Source of the DNA: Prunus persica
Taxonomy: Eukaryota; Streptophyta; Magnoliopsida; Rosales; Rosaceae
Direction of reading: 5' to 3'
Length of the DNA: 64,000 bases
NCBI RefSeq assembly: GCF_000346465.2
Contig: NC_034015.1
Span: forward strand, 17,345,510 to 17,409,509
Position 1 is the stretch's first letter, and each line of letters begins with the position of its first letter. The position numbers and the translations under genes are program-made. Shown here piece after piece: positions 13,911-24,187 of the stretch. The notes beneath the pieces were generated by a model. It was not told where the DNA came from and ran no database searches. It was given only the letters and a program-made list of their open reading frames with translations.

Positions 13911-14080
13911 GGAGCCTCATATCTCTTGCCCATCTAACTCTTCGTCTATTTGTTATTTTCTTGCGAAAGCAAAATCACTCACTAACCAGAAACACAAAGC
14001 GGTCTCTCTCTCGCCTTCGAGTTTTCTAGGGATATCCAAGACCGGTGCTGTTTCGAAACCCATCAATCGTCATAACCATC

Positions 14081-15257
14081 ATGTCGTCGTCGTCGAAGAA
14101 GATCACCCTGAAGAGCTCTGATGGCGAATCGTTCGAGGTTGAAGAAGCGGTGGCTCTTGAGTCGCAGACCATCAAGCATATGATCGAGGACGATTGCGCC
14201 GACAACGGCATTCCTCTGCCCAACGTGACGAGCAAGATCTTGGCCAAGGTCATCGAGTACTGCAAGAAGCACGTCGACGCTGCCAAGCCTGATGAGAAGA
14301 TCTCCGAGGATGATCTCAAGGCTTGGGATCAGGACTTTGTCAAAGTTGACCAGGCAACCCTATTTGATCTCATTCTGGTACGTTAAAACCCTATCTTAAC
14401 CCTAATAATGATTTGCTTATTTGTCGCGATTGTTTTGTTCGAGTATAGGGTTTCGGAAATTGGGGCGTGGATTAGGTTAGGGTTTCCGAATTAGGGATTG
14501 GGTTCAATCTTGTTTGAATTTTGGATATGTTTCTATCTTTAGAGATTAGGTTTTTACTCAATTAGATGTTTTCCATGATGATTGGGTTGGTGATGCTGCG
14601 ATTAAATTGATTTGGCTTTCTGTTCGGGATTTGATTTGGGAGTGTTTGTTAATTTGAATTCTTTACTGATGCGATATCTTGATGAAGAAAATTTGTGCAT
14701 GTACAGCAACTTCTTCATGTATGTACTGTGCATATGTTGAAGTTGAGATAAAGATGCGATAGCTTCATAAATTTTGTTGCCTTCTCTACTTATATTTATT
14801 TTGTGTTTCTATAGAAGTTGAGATAAAGTTCACTAATATGAGAATCTGTCTCTTGAGGTGCTAGTATGTAGATTGTGGTAACAATTAACTAGTTTTCTTT
14901 GTAATGGTATTGTTCTAGTTCAGCTAATTTGATTATGAATGTTATGTATATGTATGTTCTGAAACTACAGTAATTTGGTAATTTTTTTATATTGTTAATA
15001 GGGGTGGCTAGAAAGTCTGACATAGCTGATTGCTGAAGCTTACCTTGAATATTTTTCTAATATGTTGTGATATCTGTTCACAGGCTGCAAACTACTTGAA
15101 CATCAAGCTCCTGCTGGACCTGACATGCCAGACTGTTGCGGACATGATCAAGGGGAAGACCCCGGAGGAGATCCGAAAGACCTTCAATATCAAGAACGAC
15201 TTCACCCCGGAGGAGGAGGAGGAAGTTCGTCGCGAGAACCAGTGGGCATTTGAATGA
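14081..15257 (+). CDS. SKP1: SKP1-like protein (SCF ubiquitin ligase adaptor), copy A
   Basis: This is a SKP1/ASK family adaptor linking CUL1 to F-box proteins in SCF E3 ligases, in nucleus and cytosol. Two exons (14081-14377 and 15084-15257; donor GTACGT, acceptor CACAG) give 156 aa, close to ASK1 (160 aa). The N-terminal BTB/POZ-like fold starts [15 protein letters not shown]. The F-box-binding C-terminus has [39 protein letters not shown] and the invariant ending ENQWAFE. The single intron sits after LFDLIL, a position shared with the paralogue at 21.8 kb. An in-frame ATG 36 bp upstream adds non-conserved residues; the MSSSS start is preferred. It has a clear TATA promoter, so this is presumably the ancestral, expressed copy. 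Confidence 0.95.
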
Positions 15258-16052
15258 AGTTATTGTGATGGTGTTTATTTAGTTGGAACTTAAAACAGTG
15301 GCATACCCTATCATGTATTCTAGTTAATCAACTGACTTCTTATCATTCTCTGGTATTTAAGTACTTTTTATGGAAGTTGTGAGTCCTTTTAAATTGTAGA
15401 TAAAACTTGGATTCTGGTATTGATAGTGGTTCGTTTCGTTCTGCTGTCAATCCTACTGTCAGTACTATTATGAATCAAATCTTTTGCTGCCATTAAGTTG
15501 ATCTGTGGTTTCTCTAGCTGAAAAGGGGGATTTTCATTAGAGCGCAACTGTCCATGCATTTTTGGGAACTTATCAAAACCAGTGACTTGATGAAAGACAC
15601 AGAATGCCAAAAAAGGTTTGAAAAATATTCTGTAGCTTTTTAAAGATAATGTCAACCCCGTAGAAATAAGGAACAAAGAATCTAACCTAAAAGAAAAAGA
15701 GGACCACACTACACTTTTAACCAAAATAATATTTGACTAGAGACCCGAAAAAGAAGAAAATGATTGAAAGCAACGCTTTCATTACAAATACAAAATCACT
15801 TAATATCCCTGTACCCAAAAGAAGAATCCATTGATTAACGTTTGTTTTTTCTTGTCTGGGGCATTCATTGATACCTCTCTTACAGAAACACAATTTTCAT
15901 CTGAGCATTCCCCATCTCGTTAGAAGGAAGGATCACACGGCTGCTTTGGCTCAGGCCGTGCCGAGCATTCACCATCTTATTCGCTTGTCTCTGTAGTCAT
16001 TGCTGTTAAAACTCAATATTAAACAAGCTCAACTTCTTAGCCACTTCATTCA
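15258..16052. other. 3' region between SKP1-A and PPR, no gene
   Basis: This is the convergent 3' space of SKP1-A (+) and the PPR gene (-). The segment 15319-15354 matches the SKP1-B 3' UTR; beyond it the similarity to copy B stops. No coding sequence is supported. Confidence 0.6.
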
Positions 16053-17759
16053 TCATAATGCACAATTCTCTTGCCAATGTCGACCAACCCTGAAATTATG
16101 GACAATTTCATTCAACTCCACAAGATTGCATCCAGGCATTCTTCCAACCTTTTTTTCTTTCATCATCTCTTTCACCCGAGCAACATCCTCCCATCGACAT
16201 GCCACAGCATAGACATTCAGCAGCAAGCGATAGTAAGCAATGTTTTCAGGTTCCTTGTCAATGAGGGACCTTGCAATTTTTTCTCCCATTGTGATACCCC
16301 CTTGAAAACGACATGAACCAAGCAAATTAGCCCATGCCAAGGATTCCGATGACAAGTCCTCAGCAATTTCTGGCATGTTCTTAATTATTTCCTCTGCCTC
16401 CTGGATAAGCCCCGCACCAGCAAAAGCATTAGCCATGCACCAATAGTGTGCAAACTTGGGCTTTACGCAGAATACATTAATCATTTGGCTGAAGTAATCT
16501 GCAGCTTCTCTTACAAGTCCAGCACGGGCACACGCACAAAGAACACCTATGAATGTAATTTCATCTGGGATAATTCCTCCTCCATCATCATCTGGCCTCG
16601 AACTCCCCTTCGCAGGGATGGTTTCACCATCTTTTGATTTCATTCTCCCCACCATTTCTCTATATAGGTTAAGTCCATCCTTAGCATTTCCATGGATGCA
16701 ATGCCCCAAAATAATTGCATTCCAGCAAACCAGGTTCCTATTCGCCATGCTCTCAAATACTCTGCACGCCACTTCCACCCTTTTGCATTTACAATACATA
16801 TCAATCAAAGCTGTGCTGATAACTATGTTAAACTCAAATAATTTCCTAATTAAATATCCATGAACTGATCTTCCTTCATTCAGTCTAGCCGACCGACCAC
16901 AAGCCGCTAGCATATTCGCTATGGTAGTGCTGTTCCCCTTCAATTCCATGCCCATCATTTTCCTAAACAGCTTCAATGCACACCCCGGCTTCCCACCCTT
17001 CCAATACCCACCAAGCATAACATTCCAAGAGACCACATTTCTCTCCGGCATTTCATCAAACAAATTATGAGCAACGTCCAAATCACCGAATCTAGCATAG
17101 CCGTCGAGAATTGTATTCCAGGATACCAGGTCCCTTTCGGACATTTCATCGAACATCATTCTAGCAAGCTCAACTTTCTCACTACTACAATACATGTGAA
17201 TCAAAGAGTTCTGCACTTGCAGCAGAGAGTCAAGCCCATGCTTAACCACCTGCCCATGGCATTTTCTCCCAGATTCAACAGAACCCATTTTAGCACAAGA
17301 CCCAATAAGGGGCACAAAAGTATAGCTAGTGGGAGCAAACCCATTTCTCAGCCATTCGAAATAGACCACCAAAGCTTGGTCGGGCATTGAACTAACTGAG
17401 TAAGCTTTAATTACCGTATTGACGCAAAAAGTACCAGGCAAATCAATGCACCTGAAGATCAATATTACATAATCGAAATCTCTGAAATCAGAATAGCTCT
17501 TAAGCAACTTTCTGGCCCAAAACGAATCGAAAAGACCCCGCGTGATCAAATGGGCATGGATTTGGGTGATCTGGATCAAATTCTTACACGCATCGAGAAG
17601 CGAAAAAATATGGCGGTTAAGAGATGGTTGGAACGAAGAAGAAGAAGAGCAAAATGGGGAGGATGATACAGAAAGATTGGGTTTTGATGGGTTAGAAGTG
17701 AGATGTCCGAAAATGGAGCTCCTGAAGGGACGAAATTCTCGTCTTGAAATCCTTGCCAT
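16053..17759 (-). CDS. Pentatricopeptide repeat protein, PLS class, E-type
   Basis: An intronless 568-aa ORF. PPR proteins bind organellar RNA, and PLS-class members often act in C-to-U editing. After a basic, Ser-rich N-terminus (a likely organelle targeting peptide) come tandem P, L and S repeats, visible in runs such as LVSWNTILDGYARFGDLDVA, VVSWNVMLGGYWKGG and LVCWNAIILGHCIHGNAKDG. The C-terminus (about 480-568) has E/E+ features (YRLLLNVYAVACRWEDVARV, then GRMPGCNLVELNEIVHNF) and no DYW deaminase. A Gly/Asp-rich insertion near residue 400 (SSRPDDDGGG) looks like a non-repeat loop. It resembles Arabidopsis At3g51320, from memory and not certain. It is divergent from preY, 570 bp apart, and has no copy in duplicate B. 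Confidence 0.93.
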   Translation of the reverse strand: MARISRREFRPFRSSIFGHLTSNPSKPNLSVSSSPFCSSSSSFQPSLNRHIFSLLDACKNLIQITQIHAHLITRGLFDSFWARKLLKSYSDFRDFDYVILIFRCIDLPGTFCVNTVIKAYSVSSMPDQALVVYFEWLRNGFAPTSYTFVPLIGSCAKMGSVESGRKCHGQVVKHGLDSLLQVQNSLIHMYCSSEKVELARMMFDEMSERDLVSWNTILDGYARFGDLDVAHNLFDEMPERNVVSWNVMLGGYWKGGKPGCALKLFRKMMGMELKGNSTTIANMLAACGRSARLNEGRSVHGYLIRKLFEFNIVISTALIDMYCKCKRVEVACRVFESMANRNLVCWNAIILGHCIHGNAKDGLNLYREMVGRMKSKDGETIPAKGSSRPDDDGGGIIPDEITFIGVLCACARAGLVREAADYFSQMINVFCVKPKFAHYWCMANAFAGAGLIQEAEEIIKNMPEIAEDLSSESLAWANLLGSCRFQGGITMGEKIARSLIDKEPENIAYYRLLLNVYAVACRWEDVARVKEMMKEKKVGRMPGCNLVELNEIVHNFRVGRHWQENCAL

Positions 17760-18328
17760 TCAATAGGGATATGGTGTTGAACGAATCGTACGAATCGTTT
17801 CGAACTCCACTGGGTTTTCGCCATTAACGCACACTGGCAATCTTCTCTTTGCTTTAGCTTGGATTTCAGGCTGCTGCTTCTTTTGGAGGCGGGCAGTGAG
17901 ATTCATTGGACCAAAACGCGGCGTTTTAAACCATGACGTCAGGTTCGCGGGTTTTGTTTGTGCTTTCACCAAAACGGTGCGTAGCAAGGAGGGGTATTGT
18001 GTCTCTCGGGGGTTGGAATATTGAAGGGGGAGGGAAGGCCGGGGTGGGTGGTTGAGTGGGGGAAGGGAAGAGGGTTGTGTGGCGTCTATAGCAGGGGCAT
18101 AGCACAGGGAAGCCGGAGGGGGAGGGGTGAGGGTCGTTAAAGTTGAAGGGTAAAGTTGTAAGCCAAAGTCCAGTTGTAAAATATATTTTAATTTTGTTTT
18201 AAAAAATGCATGTGGCAGATTTTGAGTGGGAGTATCACCTCACTCTATAATTTCTCTTTGGGGAGAGCCTCTCCAGACTCGGGAGGGAGGTTGGCTCAGA
18301 AAAGAAAAACGGAGTTGAGAGAAATGAA
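17760..18328. promoter_or_regulatory. Divergent promoter between PPR and preY with TGACGTCA
   Basis: This 569-bp space separates two head-to-head genes. It contains a perfect TGACGTCA palindrome (17934-17941), a bZIP/TGA-factor type site, next to a near-palindromic AAAACGCGGCGTTTT (about 17922). The same block survives in copy B at 23.36-23.49 kb, where the palindrome has become CGACGTCA (23447-23454). Conservation of the block across the duplication is seen directly; regulatory function is inference. Confidence 0.5.
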
Positions 18329-19089
18329 ATGGTGAGAGGAAGCATTAAACTTCTCAAGGATGCTGGGTCTGGACTCAGCAAGACCCTCTCTGAGATCCTC
18401 GTCTGCCCGCTTTCCAAACAACCTCTAAGGTCAAATGCTCATCTCTCTATTTTCTGTTCTTCTCATTTTTTATATTTTGTTTTTTGTGTGGTAATTTTAG
18501 TTGGTTAAATTGGCTTGTTGTGTGTGTTATTTGGTAGGTTTTGTGAGGAAACGAATTCCCTAGTCAGTGATTCAATTGGTGTCTCCTTTCCTGTGAGTTC
18601 CAATTCTAATTTTGAAGCAGCAATTGAGTTTTTTTTTTTTTTTTTTTGGGTTTCACTTCAGTACCATTATGCTGAAAATTTTGGTAAATCCAGTTTTCTC
18701 TGAAGTAACAATCACAGTGCTGCATAAATTCTGTCTATTTGGTTTCTGTTCAGTTCATGCAACATGGGAATAATTTACAATAAAAGACCCTATTGTCTCT
18801 GTGAGAATTGATAATGCCCTTTTACTTTGCTAGAGGTTATCTTCAGAGTTGAGCATGAATGATTATGATCGTCAAACATTTCATATTTTCTATATGTTTT
18901 TGCCTTTATAGCTGCTGTCCTGTATGATTCTTTCTTGTACTGATCATTTGATAGATAAAGGATGGGATTCCTTGCTTAGTACCAACAGACGGCAAGGCCC
19001 TTGACCTTGAGGCCGATAATACAATAAAACCCGAAGATGCTGTGACATCATCAGTCGAACACGAGGCAGATCGAGGAGGCAGTCACTAG
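18329..19089 (+). CDS. preY/UPF0434-like small Trm112-domain protein
   Basis: Three exons (18329-18429, 18538-18592, 18955-19089) join to a 96-aa protein. The core ILVCPLSKQPLRFCEETNSL, then SDSIGVSFPIKDGIPCLVP, is the Trm112p-like/UPF0434 fold of bacterial YcaR and mitochondrial preY (PYURF). Animal preY is a mitochondrial chaperone of methyltransferases for complex I and ubiquinone biogenesis; a similar role in plants is inference. The short basic N-terminus (MVRGSIKLLKDAG) could act in mitochondrial import. The C-terminal tail is acidic. An ATG four bases upstream (AAATGAAATGG) is out of frame and stops at once. The gene is divergent from PPR. A pseudogene copy lies at 23.56 kb. Confidence 0.85.
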
Positions 19090-19110
19090 GTTGAATTTTG
19101 AGACTTGTGG

Positions 19111-19387
19111 TATTGTCACAAAGTGAGTTACAATTGCAAATTCTCATATGTGTCTCCTTTTTTAAGCTTTTTTTGTTGAACTGAGTTCTTCATTAATAGT
19201 AAGCAGATGGAAAGGTCACATGATTAAATTTTCTTAAAGTGAATTCTTATTGTCACAAAGTGAGTTACAATTGCAAATTCTCTTATGTGTCTCCTTTTTT
19301 AAGCTTTTTTTGTTGAACTGAGTTCTTCATTAATAGTAAGCAGATGGAAAGGTCGCATGATTAAATTTTCTTAAAGTGAATTCTTAT
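19111..19387. repeat. 137-bp tandem duplication, two copies
   Basis: The block starting TATTGTCACAAAGTGAGTTA at 19111 recurs at 19248 with only about two mismatches (CATATG/CTTATG and GTCACATG/GTCGCATG). It lies just 3' of preY, probably in its 3' UTR. The homologous part of copy B (about 24210-24355) has a single unit, so the tandem event postdates the segmental duplication. Confidence 0.92.
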
Positions 19388-19389
19388 TC

Positions 19390-20457
19390 CATTTGTGAGG
19401 AAATTGCCTGAGGAATTTTGTATGGCTTGTGACCCGATAACTTACGAATGATTTCTGTGCTTTATTATCTGAGAGGAATTCTGTTAGGGATGCTCTTGGA
19501 GATTTCTTCCCAGATGAAAAATTATACTAAGAGTTGCCTTTCATGAATATTATTGTTTGCTGAATAATTCATTTATCATTTCCATGGCTGCCATGTGTTA
19601 ATCTCTGTTATTAGCTGTTATTAAAAGGATGAAAGGTTTCTCTGTTGTCTAAAATGCTTTCCAATGGATTTTGCTTGTGGTTGATCTTTCACAGGCTCGC
19701 ATTCTATGTGCTATGTTTTGGTGTCTAGGTTTTACCAGCTCCGTGTGGGAATTAAGACTAATAAGACTTGTATTCGTTTCTGAGAGACATATAAGATTGC
19801 TATGGTAGCTGGTTATCTTCTGTTCTGTCACCCCACCCACACCTCTCTTGCTTCAGCTTCACTCTCGAGTCCCGGCCCTAGCGGTTATGAAAATGTCTAT
19901 TTTACTTCATCAGAGTCTCTCCTGGCTCTATTATGCTTGTGTCAAACAAAACATCATGTTTTAAGCTGTTGGATGAAAATCCAATGATTTAGCATGATAG
20001 ACTTCAAACCTAAATCTGCCCTGTATGCGTGAAATATATTCTATATAGTACAGACATGATACATTACATACGTAGCTCTCCTTGGCCTACATGACAGTGT
20101 AGCTCTCCTCCTCCCTTACCCTTTAAACTATCTGTACTGTTGCCCAGTTAGAAATCCAAGCCTTCAAACACCTTACATTCATTTTCCAACAATACCTAAG
20201 CAACGTGTCCAAATGTTAAGTAGCATTTGTTTGACACTTACTAGTGTGTAAATTTTTGAAATGTAATGAATGATTTTTCATTCCTCCAACTTCAATTTCC
20301 TCATCTAGGTTGCCCTTATCCAATTTTGCTCTCAAGTTGATCTGTACGCAATTTATGAGTTGTCCAACTGCTGAAACGCCAAGAAACTCTTGGTACGCAC
20401 GCAGAGCAAGCTTTTGCGCCCTTTGGATAAAAGCCAACTATAAAATAAAGTGATTCT

Positions 20458-20498
<41 letters not shown>

Positions 20499-21781
20499 CT
20501 TCTTCACCAAAAAAGAAAAAACTAACAAAGCATAGCTAGATAGTCACCAGCCTTGTTTTGCTCTTTATACTATGCAATCTTCAATGAAGGAGGTGTGTAC
20601 CTTTGTAGAAGAACTTATATGTAACATAATGCCATCGTGGCAATATTCCAAACTTATCACACATTTATCATATTGAAAAATTATATTATCATGTCAAAAA
20701 GTTAAAACACATGACAATGACCATTAGTTCAGGATCGCATGTATCCTAGTGTACGTAAAATTTTCTTGTACCTTTTGGATTTGGGCACACACCTTCCAAT
20801 TCATAATTATAATAGGTTTCAACCAAGCTGTCACGAACCGAGCTCACGGCCCAAGATCTCGGATCGTTGGGCCGAGTCCATTGTACCACGACGGTGGGCT
20901 TCAAAGCTCAACCATCCTAGTCTTGGTCTTGGGCTCGGAGTTCACCATTTGGGCCACAAATGTGGTCAGATACACTAATGCCACATTATTTCTTGTGAGG
21001 CCCAAGTGGAAAATTTCAGGTATAAACCCTTAACAAGAATAAGGTAGAAGAAACAGACGCTGAGCAGCAAAACTATCTTGAAGATCACATCGTCATTGAA
21101 CGAAAGATGCAGAGTCAGCGGCCCAAACTTGAAGGCAGACCCCAAGAACTTCCACCTCCAAACTCCACGACTCTTTATTCATCCTCTCAAAGAACAACCA
21201 CCTCTTCTTGCCCACCGTATGGAAGAAGAGAAATTCAGTCATGCCTGCCTAAAAGTTCAATATACCCTTAACGACAACCTCACGTGCTATTTACATGGTC
21301 AAACTCTACGGATTCAAGACCTAATTGCAACTACTTGTCAATTAACGGATCTAATTGCCTAAAAAAAATATTGCGAGACTCAACTCAATTGAAATTCAAG
21401 TTAAAGTTTAAGGACGTCTACAGTTAGATGGTTATTATTATAGTTTTTATTAAAATATCGTGTTCGTCTATTTTGTTAATTTTCATTAAATATTTTAATA
21501 ATTTTTAATTTACATTTTGTTTAGAATGGTTATTTATGAAGGAAGATATGTCGCTGAAAAAAAATGAAAATCTGAAAAATGGACGGTTTGGATGTTAAAA
21601 AATATTTCGTATGAGACCCTAATGTCTCTCAAAAGATCCTCAACAATAGGATTGATGGCGCGCGAAAGCAAATTCATTCACTCACCAACCAGAAACAAAG
21701 CGCTATCTCTTTCGCCTTCGAGTTTTCTAGAGATATCGAAAAGCGGTGTCGTTTGGGAACCCATCAGCCGTCATCATCATA
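19390..21781. other. Remainder of copy A and spacer before copy B
   Basis: Up to about 20.22 kb this is non-coding sequence homologous to 24.36-25.12 kb. From 20.22 to 21.66 kb it is unique spacer. The spacer holds a GA microsatellite at 20.46 kb and a weak coding-like trace on the minus strand (21.1-21.24 kb), but no gene I can support. Confidence 0.55.
20460..20494. repeat. (GA)n microsatellite
   Basis: About seventeen GA units in the spacer between the two segmental copies. Confidence 0.9.
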
Positions 21782-22910
21782 ATGTCGTCGCCGTCGAAGA
21801 GGATCACCCTGAAGAGCTCTGATCCCGCACTTTTCGAGGTTGACGAGGCGGTGGCTCTCGAGTCGCAGATCATCAAGTATATGATCGAGGACGATTGCGC
21901 CGACAAATGCATTCCTGTACCCAACGTGAAGGGCAATATCTTGGCCAAGGTCATCGTGTACTGCAAGAAGCACGCCGACGCTGCTAAGCCTGATTCGAAG
22001 ATCACCGAGTACGATCTCAAGGCTTGGGATCAGGACTTTCTCGACGATGTTAACCCGGCAACCATATTTGATCTCATTCTTGTACGTTAAAACCCTATCT
22101 TAACCCTAATAGCGATTCTCTTCTTGGTGGCGGGCGATTGTTTTGTTTAAACTTTAAGTATAGTATAGGGTTTTGGAAATTGAGGCTGGCTGTTTCCGAA
22201 TTAGGGATTTGGTTCAATTTTGTTTAAATTTTGGATATGTTTCTTTTGTTAAAGGTAGGTTTTTACTCTATCAGATGTTTTCTATGATGGTTGATTGGTG
22301 ATGCTACGATTAAATTGATTTAGCTTTTTGTTAGGTGTTTGATTTGGGGGTTTTTACGAATTTGAGTTGGTTTATGCTGTGTTTTCTTTACTGATGCGAT
22401 GTCTTGATGATGAAATTTTGTGCCTGCATAGCTTCTACTTCTAGTTTGTGTGTGCGTCTGTTGAAGTTGAGATAAAGATACAATAGCTTCATATTGAAAT
22501 TTTGTTGCCTTCTAAAGTTCGGTAGTAAGAAAATGTGTCTCTTTCTGTAACATCTGTGATGTGTTAGTATTGATAATACTTAACTAGATTATTATGTAAC
22601 GTTATTGTCTAGTTTGTGGTGATAATATGGTCAGAATAAATGGATTATGGATATTGGATGTCATGTCTATTCTTGCTCAGAAATTACAGTAATTTGATAT
22701 GTTGTTTTTCTAACATGTTGCATTTTCGGTTCACAGGCTGCAAACTTCTTGAACATCAAGAGCCTGCTGGACCTGACATGCCAGTGTATTGCAGACATGA
22801 TCAAGGGGAAGACTCCGGCAGAGATCCGAAAGACCTTCAATATAAAGGACAATTTCACCCCGGAGGAGGAGGAGGAAGTTCGTCGTCAGAACCAGTGGGC
22901 ATTTGAATGA
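21782..22910 (+). CDS. SKP1-like protein, duplicate copy B, diverged
   Basis: Two exons (21782-22081, 22737-22910) with the same intron position as copy A give an intact 157-aa SKP1-like protein starting [20 protein letters not shown] and ending RRQNQWAFE. Conserved parts remain ([38 protein letters not shown]). It differs from copy A in the POZ part ([32 protein letters not shown]) and around the intron ([28 protein letters not shown]). It may act in an SCF complex with a different F-box range or be drifting. No TATA or G-box like that of copy A is visible upstream, so expression is uncertain. It is not a processed copy, because the intron is kept. Confidence 0.85.
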
Positions 22911-23012
22911 AGTTCTTGGCGGTGTTGTTTCTTTAGTTGGAACGTGGAACTCAAACAGTTCCATGCCCCATCATGTATTATAGTTAATCAACTGACTTCT
23001 TATCATTCTCTT

Positions 23013-23340
23013 GAGAGGTTTACATTCTTAGATTTCGACCCCTTCTCGATTTTAGTTTCTCTTTTGCAAACCCTCTCTTGTAAACATAATTCCCCGTAAG
23101 TCGTGTGCATAACTGGTATCAGAGCTGGTACCTTTGGTCTTGAAGACTGTAACATATGTCTGGTATGTAATAAAATTCCATGTTACTTCTTACTACATGT
23201 TTAATTATTCGGGTTTTCTGGTATCTGTTTGATATTGATCAATCTAAAACCAAAAAGGAAAAAACAAGATCAATTTATGTTCTCAACAAATTACACATGA
23301 AAATTAGCTTGAAAAAAGGTGGGATCATATCGATATTCCT
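23013..23340. mobile_element. LTR-retrotransposon remnant with tRNA-iMet primer-binding site
   Basis: TGGTATCAGAGC at about 23116-23127 is the standard plant retrotransposon primer-binding site, complementary to the 3' end of initiator tRNA-Met. The upstream 100 bp (CCTCTCTTGTAAACATAATTCC and what follows) looks like the end of a 5' LTR; no internal domain remains. It lies exactly where copy B lacks the PPR interval of copy A. Confidence 0.55.
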
Positions 23341-23557
23341 CTCTTTGCTCTAGCATGGATTTCAGGCAACAGTCACAGAGAGCTGCTGCTTCTGTTGGAA
23401 GCAGGCAGTGAGATTAATTGGGACCAAAACACGGCGTTTTAAACCACGACGTCAGGTTCGTGGGTTTTGTTTGTGCTTTCAGGAAAACGGTTCGTGGTGA
23501 GAAGGGAGTTCAGCTCAGAAAAGAAAACCCAACAGAAACCGGAGTTAGAGAAATGAA

Positions 23558-24187
23558 ATGGTGAGAGGAAGCATTAAACTTCTCAAGGATGCTGCTGGGT
23601 CTGGACTCAGCAAGACCCTCTCTGAGATACTCTCTGCCCGCTGTCCAAACAACCTCTAAGGTCAAATGCCCATCTCTCTATTTTCTATTATTCTCATTTT
23701 TATTTATAAAATTTTCAACTTTCGTTTTTTTTTTTTTTGGGTAATTGTTGGTTAAATTGGCTTGTTTGTGGGTTATTTGGTAGGTTTTGTGAGGACACGA
23801 ATTCCCTAATCAGTGATGCAATTGGTGTCTCCTTTCCTTTGAGTTCCAAGTCTAATTTTGAAGCAGCAATTGAGTTTTTTTCTTTTCTTTTTCCTCCAAG
23901 TTTGCTCTGAAGTATCAATCACTGAACATGAATGGTTGATAGAGGTTATCTGTTGATCTGAACATGAATGATTGTAAAAAAATTCATCTTTTCTGTATGT
24001 TTTTGTGTTGTATAGCTGATATCTTGTATGATTCTTTCCTGTACTGATTACTTGATAGATAAAGGATGGGATTCCATGCTTAGTACCAAAAGATGGGAAG
24101 ACCCTCGAGGCCGATGATACATTAAAACCTGAAGATGCTGTGAAATCGTCAGTCGAACACGAGGCAGATCAAGGAGGCATTCATTAG
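23558..24187 (+). pseudogene. preY/UPF0434-like pseudogene, copy B
   Basis: This is the duplicate of the preY gene at 18.33 kb. Exon 1 (from 23558) lost one base near 23632 (copy A CTCGTCTG, here CTCTCTG), which shifts the frame onto TAA at 23657-23659, just before the splice site. The intron 2 donor is also gone: CCT|GTGAG in copy A is CCT|TTGAG here (23839-23840). Exon 2 (23784-23838) and exon 3 (24059-24187, starting IKDGIPCLVPKDGK) otherwise still read well. One extra GCT codon is present in exon 1. Two independent lesions support loss of function. Confidence 0.88.

Larger units (their letters stand above)
11526..14080. other. Intergenic between MCA and SKP1-A
   Basis: No gene is supported. 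The region includes the MCA 3' UTR, a SINE-like fragment (12.14-12.29 kb), a poly(T) run near 12.50 kb and long AT-rich sequence. The proximal promoter of SKP1-A begins near 13.88 kb. Confidence 0.6.
13960..20220. repeat. Segmental duplication, copy A (SKP1 + PPR + preY)
   Basis: Similarity to 21.66-25.12 kb begins near the GCGAAAGC at 13962, in the SKP1 leader. It runs through SKP1 including its intron, resumes at 17.85 kb just upstream of the PPR start, continues through the preY gene and fades near 20.2 kb. The 15.36-17.84 kb interval carrying the PPR gene has no counterpart in copy B. The matches include introns and untranslated sequence, so this is a DNA-level duplication, not retroposition. 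Confidence 0.85.
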
